Shown piece by piece: positions 45,079 to 52,601 of a DNA stretch of 64,000 nucleotides. The notes below the pieces were generated by a model, which saw nothing but the letters and a program-made list of their open reading frames with translations, searched no databases and was not told the DNA's origin. The stretch comes from Shinella pollutisoli (GTDB taxonomy: Bacteria; Pseudomonadota; Alphaproteobacteria; Rhizobiales; Rhizobiaceae), in NCBI RefSeq assembly GCF_024609765.1, contig NZ_JANFDG010000014.1, positions 62,001 through 126,000 on the forward strand, in the 5' to 3' direction. How positions within the stretch are numbered: the first letter of the stretch is position 1; every line of letters starts with the position of its first letter. The translations under genes were made by a program, and so were the position numbers.

Positions 45079-45183
45079 ACGATTCCCCATGTGTTCGTTG
45101 CGTCCGCCCTGTTTTCCGGGCGTTTGGCGGTGGGGGAGGGCGTGGCCGCCCTCCCGGGTTCAAGTGTCAGGCCGGAAGGCCGC

Positions 45184-46212
45184 TCAGCGGACCGGCGGGG
45201 CGTATTGCAGGCCGCCCTTCGTCCACAGGCCGTTGAGGCCGCGGTCGATCTTCAGCGGCGAGCCCTGGCCGACGTTGCGCTCGAAGATCTCGCCGTAGTT
45301 GCCCACGGCCTTGATGATCTGCACCGCCCAGTCCTTCGGCAGGCCGAGGTCCGCGCCGATCGTCGAATCGGCTTCCTCGCCGAGGAAGCGCTTGATGTCG
45401 GGGTTGGCCGAGCCCTTCATCTCCTCGACGTTCGCCTGGGTGATGCCGAACTCCTCGGCGGCCACCGTGGCGTAGTGCGCCCAGCTGACGATGTCGAGCC
45501 AGCGCGAGTCGTTCTGGCGCACGGCCGGGCCGAGCGGCTCCTTGGAGATGATCTCCGGCAGGACCATGTGGTCGTCCGGATTGGCCATCTTCAGGCGGAT
45601 CGAGTAGAGGCCCGACGCGTCGGTGGTGTAGGCGTCGCAGCGGCCGGCATTGTAGGCGGCGTCCGCCTCGTCCTGCGCTTCGAAGACGACGGGCTTGAAG
45701 TCCATGTTGTTGGAGCGGAAGTAGTCGGCGAGGTTCAGCTCGGTCGTCGTGCCGGACTGCACGCAGACGGAGGCGCCGGACAGTTCCAGCGCGGACTTCA
45801 CGCCGAGTTCCTTCTTCACCATGAAGCCCTGGCCGTCGTAGTAGTTCACGGCGCGGAAGTCGAAGCCGAGCTGCGAATCGCGGCTGATGCTCCAGGTGGT
45901 GTTGCGTGCCAGGAGGTCGATCTCGCCCGACTGCAGGGCCGGGAAGCGGTCCTTCGCCGAGAGCGGCGTGAACTTCACCTTCGTCGCATCGCCGAAGACG
46001 GCTGCGGCCACGGCCTTGCAGAGGTCGACGTCGAGGCCGGCCCAGTTGCCGGCCGAATCCTGCGCGCCGAAGCCGGCGAGGTTCGAGCCGTTCACGCCGC
46101 ACTGGACAAAGCCCTTGGCCTTGACGTCCGAAAGGGTATCCGCGTTAGCCGCCGTTGCGCCAAGCCCCAGAACCGCAGCACCAACGAGCGCTGTCACGAT
46201 TTTCTTTGCCAT
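45184..46212 (-). CDS. aapJ: General L-amino acid ABC transporter, substrate-binding protein
   Basis: 342 residues from ATG 46212. A Sec signal peptide (KIVTALVGAAVLGLGATAANA) precedes a mature domain beginning DTLSDVKAKGFVQCGVNGSN. GLDVDLCKAVAAAVFGDA is the family-3 solute-binding signature. Long in-frame upstream sequence is not part of the gene. It captures amino acids in the periplasm for AapQMP. A 105-bp gap to aapQ may let aapJ be made in excess. Confidence 0.97.
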   Translation of the reverse strand: MAKKIVTALVGAAVLGLGATAANADTLSDVKAKGFVQCGVNGSNLAGFGAQDSAGNWAGLDVDLCKAVAAAVFGDATKVKFTPLSAKDRFPALQSGEIDLLARNTTWSISRDSQLGFDFRAVNYYDGQGFMVKKELGVKSALELSGASVCVQSGTTTELNLADYFRSNNMDFKPVVFEAQDEADAAYNAGRCDAYTTDASGLYSIRLKMANPDDHMVLPEIISKEPLGPAVRQNDSRWLDIVSWAHYATVAAEEFGITQANVEEMKGSANPDIKRFLGEEADSTIGADLGLPKDWAVQIIKAVGNYGEIFERNVGQGSPLKIDRGLNGLWTKGGLQYAPPVR

Positions 46213-46312
46213 GTTTTTACAACCTTTTTCCGTTGTCTTTGTTTTGTCCGCGGGAACGCGGCCTTGCGGTCGCGTTGCGGAACTCGCAACCCTCCCGGTG
46301 CGAGATTGCCTA

Positions 46313-46342
46313 ACATCATGCTGAAATCGACGCAGGGTCAAG
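46313..46342 (-). promoter_or_regulatory. Possible aapJ promoter
   Basis: On the minus strand CTTGACC with TGATGT 17 nt further on, about 100 nt before the aapJ ATG. The -10 is poor; the CTTGAC box fits rhizobial -35 usage. The remaining metC-aapJ intergenic region holds GC-rich inverted repeats but no other clear site. Confidence 0.35.
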
Positions 46343-46543
46343 TGACCGGACCCATTTTCCGCCCATCGAAGGGAATTTGGCCGTTTCTGGCGTAAATTTG
46401 GGCAGAAAATCGGCCTTGCGGATATCCGAAACGCTTTGGATATGGGCAATCGGCGTCCGGCGCGGCAGTTTTGGCTTGACCTCGCGCAGGCGTGGGACGA
46501 AGACTCCGCCACATCCTTCCCTCGATCTTCCTTCGGACCCATC

Positions 46544-47734
46544 ATGAAAGACAGAGACGAAATCCTCGCCGGCGCCGGCGTGAACACCCGCCTTGCCCAT
46601 GCCGGAAACGACCCGGCCGACTATCACGGTTTCGTCAATCCGCCGGTCGTCCACGCCTCGACGGTGCTCTTCCCCGACGCGGCGACGATGGAAGGCCGGG
46701 CGCAGAAATACACCTACGGCACGCGCGGGACGCCGACCACGGACGCGCTCGCAGCGGCGATCGACGAACTGGAGGGCTCCGCCGGCACGATCCTCGTGCC
46801 CTCGGGGCTCGCCGCCGTCACCGTTCCCTTCCTCGCCTTCCTGTCCTCCGGCGACCATGCGCTGATCGTCGATTCGGTCTACCACCCGACCCGGCATTTC
46901 TGCGACACGATGCTGAAGCGCCTCGGCGTCACCGTCGAATACTACGATCCGGCGATCGGCGCGGGCATCGAGGCGCTGATCCGGCCGAACACGCGGCTGG
47001 TCCACACGGAGGCGCCGGGCTCCAACACCTTCGAGATGCAGGACATCCCGGTGATCGCCGCCGCCGCCCACCGGCACGGCGCCGTCGTCGCCATGGACAA
47101 CACCTGGGCGACGCCGCTCTATTTCCGCCCGCTCGACTTCGGCGTCGACATCTCCATCCACGCGGCGACGAAATATCCGGCCGGCCATTCCGACATCCTG
47201 TTCGGTACGGTCTCGGCCAATGCCGCCCACTGGCCGCAGCTGCACGACACGCAGATCACGCTCGGCACCTGTGCCGCGCCCGACGACGCCTACCAGGTGC
47301 TGCGCGGCCTGCGCACGATGGGCGTGCGGCTGGAACGCCACCAGGAAAGCGCGCTCACGATCGCCCGCTGGCTGGAGGGCGTCGACGGCGTTTCGCGCGT
47401 GCTCCATCCGGCGCTCCCGTCCTTCCCCGGCCACGACCTCTGGAAGCGCGACTTCAAGGGCGCGAGCGGCATCTTCTCCGTCGTGCTCGACGGCGGCGCG
47501 CCGGAGCGCCACCGGGCGAAGGCGCATGCCTTCCTCGATGCGCTCCGGATCTTCGGCCTCGGCTATTCCTGGGGCGGCTACGAATGCCTCGCCGTGCACG
47601 TCAACCTCGCCGACCGCCGAGTGGCGAAGGGGCCGACGGAAGGGCCGGTGATCCGCCTGCAGATCGGGCTGGAGGACGTGAAGGACATCCGCGCCGACAT
47701 CGAGCGCGGGCTCGCGGCGGCAGGGGCCGTCTGA
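46544..47734 (+). CDS. metC: Cystathionine beta-lyase
   Basis: 396 residues from ATG 46544. It is a Cys/Met-metabolism PLP enzyme with YTYGTRGTPTTDALAAAIDE, TWATPLYFRPLDFGVDISIH and the PLP-lysine in AATKYPAGHSD (about residue 210). Members starting VNTRLAHAGNDP are cystathionine beta-lyases making homocysteine for methionine synthesis. Divergent from aapJ. Some homologues act also on cystine, so substrate range is uncertain. Confidence 0.92.
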   Translation: MKDRDEILAGAGVNTRLAHAGNDPADYHGFVNPPVVHASTVLFPDAATMEGRAQKYTYGTRGTPTTDALAAAIDELEGSAGTILVPSGLAAVTVPFLAFLSSGDHALIVDSVYHPTRHFCDTMLKRLGVTVEYYDPAIGAGIEALIRPNTRLVHTEAPGSNTFEMQDIPVIAAAAHRHGAVVAMDNTWATPLYFRPLDFGVDISIHAATKYPAGHSDILFGTVSANAAHWPQLHDTQITLGTCAAPDDAYQVLRGLRTMGVRLERHQESALTIARWLEGVDGVSRVLHPALPSFPGHDLWKRDFKGASGIFSVVLDGGAPERHRAKAHAFLDALRIFGLGYSWGGYECLAVHVNLADRRVAKGPTEGPVIRLQIGLEDVKDIRADIERGLAAAGAV

Positions 47735-47735
47735 G

Positions 47736-48887
47736 TCAGTCCGGCGTGCGGTAGCCGTAGAGCCAATCGAGGTCGGCGGCGAGGCGCTCCGGTCCGCGCG
47801 CCGACAATACGAGGTCGCGGGCAAGCGCCACCGGCCCGCGCGCGTGATAGGCGAAGCGGTTGAACGCGCCGCGCCCGCGCACCCGCGCGACGCGGGCGCG
47901 CCGGGTCTCCTCGAAGGAACGCAGGGCCGCGGACAGGTCCGGCGCGCCGGCAAGGCGCCCGGCCAAGAGAGCCGCGTCCTCGATCGCCATCGCCGCGCCC
48001 TGGGCGGCGAAGGGCGTCATCGCATGGGCGGCGTCGCCGATCAGCACGAGCCTGCGACCGTCCGTCCACGGCCCGTCGGGGCAGCCGTGGAGCGGCCACA
48101 TCATCGGGTCGCGCGCGCTGGCGATGAGCCGCCGGAGATCGGCGTGCCAGCCGGCGAAGGCGTCCTGCAGCCGCGCCTGCGCCTGCGCGTCGCCGCGCAG
48201 CGCCCAGCCCTCCTCGGGCGGCGTGTCGGACTGGTGGATCGCCACGATGTTGAAGGCGCCACCTTCGGCGAGCGGATAGGCGACGAGATGGGCGCGGGGC
48301 CCGAGGAAGGCCGTGACGCTGCGCGGATCCAGGGCGGCCGGCGCCTCCGCCTGCGGCACCAGGAAGCGCCAGGCGACATTGCCGGAATAGCGCGCGGGCA
48401 GGGCACCCGGTACGGCACGGCGCAGGCGCGACCAGACGCCGTCGGCGCCGATCGTCACATCCGATTCCGGCACGTCCGCCGGCGTCCCGACCCGCACGCC
48501 GGTCGAAAGCCGGCAGAGCGGCTCGCCGCGCACGGCCTGAAGCAGGATCCCGTGCAGCGCGGCCCGGTGCAGCACGCCGTAGGGCGAGCCCCAGCGGCGT
48601 CGCGCGGCCTCGCCCGCGGGCACCGCGGCGAGGGGGGCGAGCGAGGCCCCGGAGGCGAGCGCGATGCGGTCGGGCTCGCACCAGCGGGCGGCAAGCGCGT
48701 CGAGAAGGCCGAGCCCGGCGAGGATGCGCGTGGCGTTGGGGGAGAGCTGCAGGCCGGCGCCGACCTCTTCGAGCGAGGCGGCCTGTTCGAGGACGTGGCA
48801 GGCGATGCCCCTGCGGGCGAGCGCGAGGGCGGCCGTCAGCCCGGCGATGCCGGCGCCGACGATCGTCGCGGTCTTCACCGACGGCAT
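47736..48887 (-). CDS. FAD-dependent monooxygenase, salicylate-hydroxylase type
   Basis: 383 residues from ATG 48887 (ATG 48911 would add eight). The N-terminal TATIVGAGIAGLTAALALAR is the FAD-binding GxGxxG, VTIGADGVWSRLR is the DG motif and LIGDAAHAMTPFAAQGAAMA is the GD motif, so it is a group A flavin hydroxylase. The aromatic substrate cannot be told; no catabolic genes surround it. In rhizobia this gene usually sits alone, and a role in ubiquinone-like hydroxylation has not been shown. Confidence 0.88.
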   Translation of the reverse strand: MPSVKTATIVGAGIAGLTAALALARRGIACHVLEQAASLEEVGAGLQLSPNATRILAGLGLLDALAARWCEPDRIALASGASLAPLAAVPAGEAARRRWGSPYGVLHRAALHGILLQAVRGEPLCRLSTGVRVGTPADVPESDVTIGADGVWSRLRRAVPGALPARYSGNVAWRFLVPQAEAPAALDPRSVTAFLGPRAHLVAYPLAEGGAFNIVAIHQSDTPPEEGWALRGDAQAQARLQDAFAGWHADLRRLIASARDPMMWPLHGCPDGPWTDGRRLVLIGDAAHAMTPFAAQGAAMAIEDAALLAGRLAGAPDLSAALRSFEETRRARVARVRGRGAFNRFAYHARGPVALARDLVLSARGPERLAADLDWLYGYRTPD

Positions 48888-48927
48888 GACGGCAGTCCCC
48901 GCGGACGGCATGGCGGCAACCCGCCGG

Positions 48928-49176
48928 TCAGGCGGCGGCCGGGTTGGTGAAGGTGCAGCCGACCGGCTCCGTCTGGGTCGCCTTGAGGGCGGGATTGAAG
49001 CGGTAGAGCGTCGAGCAGTAGGGGCAGACCTTCTCGTTGTCGTCGCCCATGTCGAGGAAGACGTGCGGATGGTCGAACGGCACCGAGGCGCCGACGCACA
49101 TGAATTCCTTCACGCCGATCTCGATCGACCGATGGCCGCCGTCGTTCTGGAAATGGGGAATGCTGTGGCCAGCCAT
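48928..49176 (-). CDS. Zinc-finger domain protein, NDUFS6-like
   Basis: 82 residues from ATG 49176 (GGAG upstream). The C-terminal half holds a zf-CHCC motif: CVGASVPFDHPHVFLDMG followed by CPYCSTLYRFNP, i.e. one Cys, a His and a CxxC pair. This is the NDUFS6 (13-kDa) complex I accessory fold. It probably binds zinc at the peripheral arm. Its neighbours are unrelated to respiration. Confidence 0.88.
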   Translation of the reverse strand: MAGHSIPHFQNDGGHRSIEIGVKEFMCVGASVPFDHPHVFLDMGDDNEKVCPYCSTLYRFNPALKATQTEPVGCTFTNPAAA

Positions 49177-49342
49177 GTCATGCTCCGTCGGATGCTTTTT
49201 CGTGCGGCGGACCATAGTCGCCTTGCGGGCAAATGTGTAGATGCAAAACCGCCGCCCGGCGCGAGATTTCGGCGCCTGCGGCGTTTTCTCCGCGGCGAAA
49301 GCGCATTATGAGCGGAGCCATGAGAATGAAGGAAGGTCCGCG

Positions 49343-50128
49343 ATGAACCTCGATGCCCCGCCCTTTTCCCGTTTCGTCCACGACGGGCTCGAACTCGCCT
49401 ATTTCGACGAGGGCGATCCCGCGGGCCCGCCGGTGCTGCTGATCCACGGCTTCGCCTCGACGGCGAGCGTCAACTGGGTGTTCCCGGGCTGGCTGAAGAC
49501 GCTGGGCGAGGCGGGCTTCCGGGTGATTGCCATCGACAACCGCGGGCACGGCGCAAGCGACAAGCCGCACGATCCGGCCGCCTACCGCGTGCCCCTGATG
49601 GCGGGCGATGCCGTAGCACTCCTCGATCATCTCGGCATCCCCGAGGCGCACGTCTTCGGCTATTCGATGGGCGCACGCATCGCCGCCTTCACGGCGCTGC
49701 TCCACCCGCACCGCGTCCGCTCTGTCGTCTTTGGCGGGCTCGGCATCGGCATGGTCACGGGGGTGGGCGACTGGGACCCGATCGCCGACGCGCTGCTCGC
49801 GCCCTCGCTCGAAGCGGTCACGCACGAGCGCGGCCGCATGTTCCGCGCCTTCGCCGACCAGACGAAATCCGACCGCCTGGCGCTCGCCGCCTGCATCCGC
49901 ACCTCGCGCGATCTTTTGACGGCCGAGGACGTGGCGCGCATCGACGTGCCGGCGCTGATCGGCGTCGGCACGAAGGACGACATCGCAGGCGCGCCGCAGC
50001 CGCTCGCCGAACTGATGCCGCACGCGCGCGCGCTCGACATCCCGGGCCGCGACCACATGCTCGCCGTCGGCGACAAGGTGTTCAAGCGCGCGGTCCTGGA
50101 TTTCTATGCCGAAATCGGCGGCGACTGA
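49343..50128 (+). CDS. Alpha/beta-hydrolase
   Basis: 261 residues from ATG 49343. The oxyanion motif LLIHGFAST is at ~33-41, the nucleophile elbow GYSMG has Ser108, and GRDHMLAV near the C-terminus provides the His; an Asp lies in VGTKDDIAG. RGHGASDKPHDPAAY is typical of epoxide-hydrolase/esterase-like members. Substrate unknown. It precedes cysE on the same strand. Confidence 0.9.
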   Translation: MNLDAPPFSRFVHDGLELAYFDEGDPAGPPVLLIHGFASTASVNWVFPGWLKTLGEAGFRVIAIDNRGHGASDKPHDPAAYRVPLMAGDAVALLDHLGIPEAHVFGYSMGARIAAFTALLHPHRVRSVVFGGLGIGMVTGVGDWDPIADALLAPSLEAVTHERGRMFRAFADQTKSDRLALAACIRTSRDLLTAEDVARIDVPALIGVGTKDDIAGAPQPLAELMPHARALDIPGRDHMLAVGDKVFKRAVLDFYAEIGGD

Positions 50129-50219
50129 CGCGGCGTCGACGAGATCGGCGCGCATGCCATTCCGCTTGCGCGCCGATTGCTTTATATAACGAGTGCGAAG
50201 GACGATAAGGAGTGCGGCG

Positions 50220-51053
50220 ATGGTCGCGATGAACGAACGCCGGGCCGGCGAGAAACTGAAGGCGATGGACCCGATCTGGGACAGCCTGCGCGAGGAGGCA
50301 CGCCTTGCCGCCGAGAGCGAGCCGCTGCTCGCGGCCTTCCTCTATTCGACGGTGATCAACCACCGCACGCTGGAGGAAAGCGTCATCCATCGCGTCTGCG
50401 AGCGCCTCGACCACCCGGACCTTCAGGCGAACCTCCTGCGCCAGATCTTCGAGGAGATGCTCGAGGACTGGCCGGACTGGGGCACCGTGCTGCGCGTCGA
50501 CATCCAAGCCGTCTACGACCGCGACCCCGCCTGCCTGCGTTTCCTCGACGCCGTGCTCTACTTCAAGGGCTTCCACGCGATCCAGACCCACCGCCTGGCG
50601 CACTGGCTGCACGAGAGCGGCCGGCGCGACCTCGCGCTCTACCTGCAGAGTCGCTCCTCCAGCGTCTTCCAGACCGACATCAACCCGGCGGCGCGCATCG
50701 GCAAGGGCATCTTCCTCGACCACGCCACCGGCCTCGTCGTCGGCGAGACGGCGGCGATCGGCGACAACGTCTCGATCCTCCACAACGTCACGCTCGGCGG
50801 TACCGGCAAGGAGGGCGGCGACCGCCATCCGAAGATCGGCGACGGCGTGATGATCGGCGCGGGCGCAAAGATCCTCGGCAACATCCATATCGGCCATTGC
50901 TCGCGCATCGCCGCCGGCTCGGTCGTGCTCAAGGCCGTGCCGCCGAAATCCACCGTCGCCGGCGTGCCGGCGCGCGTGGTGGGCGAGGCGGGCTGCTCGG
51001 AGCCGTCGCGGGCGATGGACCAGCTCCTCGCCGCCTTCGACTACGATCTGTGA
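50220..51053 (+). CDS. cysE: Serine O-acetyltransferase
   Basis: 277 residues from ATG 50220 (AAGGAG ribosome site). The N-terminal helical domain (DPIWDSLREEARLAAESEPL) is followed by a left-handed beta-helix of hexapeptide repeats; catalytic Asp and His lie in FLDHATGLVVGETA and the loop NVTLGGTGKEGGDRHPKI. It acetylates serine to O-acetylserine, the first step of cysteine synthesis, and usually binds CysK through its C-terminus, which here ends YDL. Confidence 0.97.
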   Translation: MVAMNERRAGEKLKAMDPIWDSLREEARLAAESEPLLAAFLYSTVINHRTLEESVIHRVCERLDHPDLQANLLRQIFEEMLEDWPDWGTVLRVDIQAVYDRDPACLRFLDAVLYFKGFHAIQTHRLAHWLHESGRRDLALYLQSRSSSVFQTDINPAARIGKGIFLDHATGLVVGETAAIGDNVSILHNVTLGGTGKEGGDRHPKIGDGVMIGAGAKILGNIHIGHCSRIAAGSVVLKAVPPKSTVAGVPARVVGEAGCSEPSRAMDQLLAAFDYDL

Positions 51054-51162
51054 CGGGAAAAGTCGAAGGCCGGTCGCCGTCGAGGGTTTACAGGACCGGA
51101 GGCAGGTGCGAGAAGCGCGCCAAGCCACCCTTTGCCAAATCAACCTTCGACGGAGACCGATC

Positions 51163-51366
51163 GTGAAGCCCGAAGAAATCAGGAAGCTCGAGGCCTATTT
51201 CAAGCGCAATCTCAACAAGGAGATCGTCGTCAAGGCCCGTCCGCGCAAGGACGAATCCGCCGAAGTCTATCTCGGCGACGAGTTCCTGGGCGTGATCTTC
51301 CGCGACGACGAGGACGGCGAGCTGTCCTACAATTTCTCGATGGCGATCCTCGACATCGACCTCTGA
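51163..51366 (+). CDS. DUF3126 small protein
   Basis: 67 residues from GTG 51163. Sequence blocks MKPEEIRKLEAYFKRNLNKE and AEVYLGDEFLGVIFRDDEDG match DUF3126, a small alphaproteobacterial family regularly found downstream of cysE. It is acidic at the C-terminus and probably a two-stranded cytosolic fold. Role unknown. A strong terminator follows. Confidence 0.9.
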   Translation: MKPEEIRKLEAYFKRNLNKEIVVKARPRKDESAEVYLGDEFLGVIFRDDEDGELSYNFSMAILDIDL

Positions 51367-51397
51367 GATGCCGCGCCGCCGGCGCGACAGACCACCG

Positions 51398-51428
51398 ACC
51401 CGGCGCCCGCCCGCGCCGGGTTTTTCTT
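51398..51428 (+). terminator. Terminator of cysE-DUF3126
   Basis: CCCGGCGC / GCGCCGGG stem with a 6-nt loop, followed by TTTTTCTTT. Confidence 0.92.
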
Positions 51429-51527
51429 TGCCCGATGCGACATCCTGTCCGCTCCCGCCTGATATCCGTCAGGCCGTCCGGGCAAGGCCTTGCTTTGCCT
51501 CGGCATTATTGCGTCGCAGCATGATTA

Positions 51528-51556
51528 TTGACTTTTTTGTGCATTGCACATACAGT
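51528..51556 (+). promoter_or_regulatory. Phasin gene promoter
   Basis: TTGACT and TACAGT are separated by exactly 17 nt. The spacer is filled by a T run and the palindrome TGTGCATTGCACA. The start would leave a leader of ~30 nt with AAGGAG before the ATG at 51593. Confidence 0.7.
51537..51548 (-). promoter_or_regulatory. PhaR-like operator in the phasin promoter
   Basis: The minus strand reads TGCAATGCACAA, a full match to TGCRNYGCASMA. It sits between the -35 and -10 boxes, where bound repressor would block RNA polymerase. In PHB-making bacteria PhaR represses phasin genes until granules titrate it away. Confidence 0.65.
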
Positions 51557-51592
51557 CGCGCCATATCCGGACCTTATCCAAAGGAGACGCAG

Positions 51593-51952
51593 ATGTTCAA
51601 TTTCGAGGAAGCCAACAAGAAGAGCAAGGAAACGGTCGACACGCTGGTCAAGAGCTACGCGAATGTCGCCAAGGGCATCCAGGCGATCGCCGCGGAGACC
51701 GCCGACTACTCCAAGAAGTCCTTCGAGGATGGCCTCGCCCATTTCGAGAAGCTCTCCACCGTCAAGAGCGTCGAGGCCGCGCTGGAGCTCCAGTCCTCCT
51801 ACGTGAAGTCCTCCTACGAGAACTTCGTCGCCGAGGCGACCCGGATCGGCGAGCTCTATGCCGACCTCGCCAAGGGCGCCTACAAGCCCTACGAGGCGCC
51901 GGTCGCCGCCGCCGCCAAGGCTCCGGCCTCGGCCGCGAAGGCTGCCGCCTGA
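51593..51952 (+). CDS. phaP: Phasin family protein
   Basis: 119 residues. It is an almost fully helical amphipathic protein with FNFEEANKKSKETVDTLVKS at the start, FEKLSTVKSVEAALELQSSY in the middle and an Ala/Lys/Pro-rich tail, the Phasin_2 pattern. Phasins coat PHB granules and control their number and size. AAGGAGACGCAG precedes the ATG. It is flanked by a classic promoter with a PhaR-like site and by a strong terminator, so it is monocistronic. Confidence 0.93.
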   Translation: MFNFEEANKKSKETVDTLVKSYANVAKGIQAIAAETADYSKKSFEDGLAHFEKLSTVKSVEAALELQSSYVKSSYENFVAEATRIGELYADLAKGAYKPYEAPVAAAAKAPASAAKAAA

Positions 51953-51984
51953 GTTTCATAGCCGCGTAAGCTATCCCGCGTACA

Positions 51985-52024
51985 GGAAGGCCGGCCTGCA
52001 GGCATCTGCAGGCCGGCCTTTCCG
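51985..52024 (+). terminator. Terminator of the phasin gene
   Basis: A perfect 15-bp stem, AAGGCCGGCCTGCAG / CTGCAGGCCGGCCTT with loop GCAT, followed only by TTTCC. Very stable; weak U tract. Confidence 0.75.
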
Positions 52025-52115
52025 CGTCTTCGGGCCTGCGGGCGTTGCGCGAGGCTGGCGCGCGGCCGTCCGGCGGGAAATTTGCCTATTCCTTTCGGAG
52101 CGGGCGCGATTATGA

Positions 52116-52143
52116 TTGCAGAGCGGTGCCGTGGTCTTACAAT
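52116..52143 (+). promoter_or_regulatory. Predicted clpS-clpA promoter
   Basis: TTGCAG and TACAAT with a 16-nt spacer, about 95 nt before the clpS ATG. Reasonable sigma-70-type match. Confidence 0.5.
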
Positions 52144-52241
52144 CGCGCTTCGACACACTAGATAACGGACCATACGGCAGCCAGCGCGCAACGGCTCGCG
52201 AAAAGGACGCGACCGTCGGTCAGGCAGGAGAATGAAGACGA

Positions 52242-52592
52242 ATGAAGGCGATTGGGGTCCGGATGCAGGGCAACGAGGGAAGCGGCGACACTCCCGGTCG
52301 CGGCACATCCGTCATTACCCGCACGAAACCGAAGACGAAGAAGCCGAGTCTCTACCGCGTCCTGCTCCTGAACGACGACTACACGCCGATGGAATTCGTG
52401 ATCCACATCCTGGAGCGCTTCTTCCAGAAGGACCGGGAAGCGGCCACGCGGATCATGTTGCATGTGCACAATCACGGCGTAGGCGAGTGCGGCGTTTTCA
52501 CCTACGAGGTTGCCGAAACCAAAGTGACACAGGTGATGGATTTCTCCCGCCAGCACCAGCACCCGCTGCAATGTGTCATGGAAAAGAAATGA
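52242..52592 (+). CDS. clpS: ATP-dependent Clp protease adaptor ClpS
   Basis: 116 residues from ATG 52242; ATG 52263 would give 109. The core [20 protein letters not shown] has the NDD...M pocket that binds N-degron residues, followed by [20 protein letters not shown]. It delivers N-end-rule substrates to ClpA. clpA begins 9 bp later. Confidence 0.96.
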   Translation: MKAIGVRMQGNEGSGDTPGRGTSVITRTKPKTKKPSLYRVLLLNDDYTPMEFVIHILERFFQKDREAATRIMLHVHNHGVGECGVFTYEVAETKVTQVMDFSRQHQHPLQCVMEKK

Positions 52593-52601
52593 GGAACGAA
52601 C

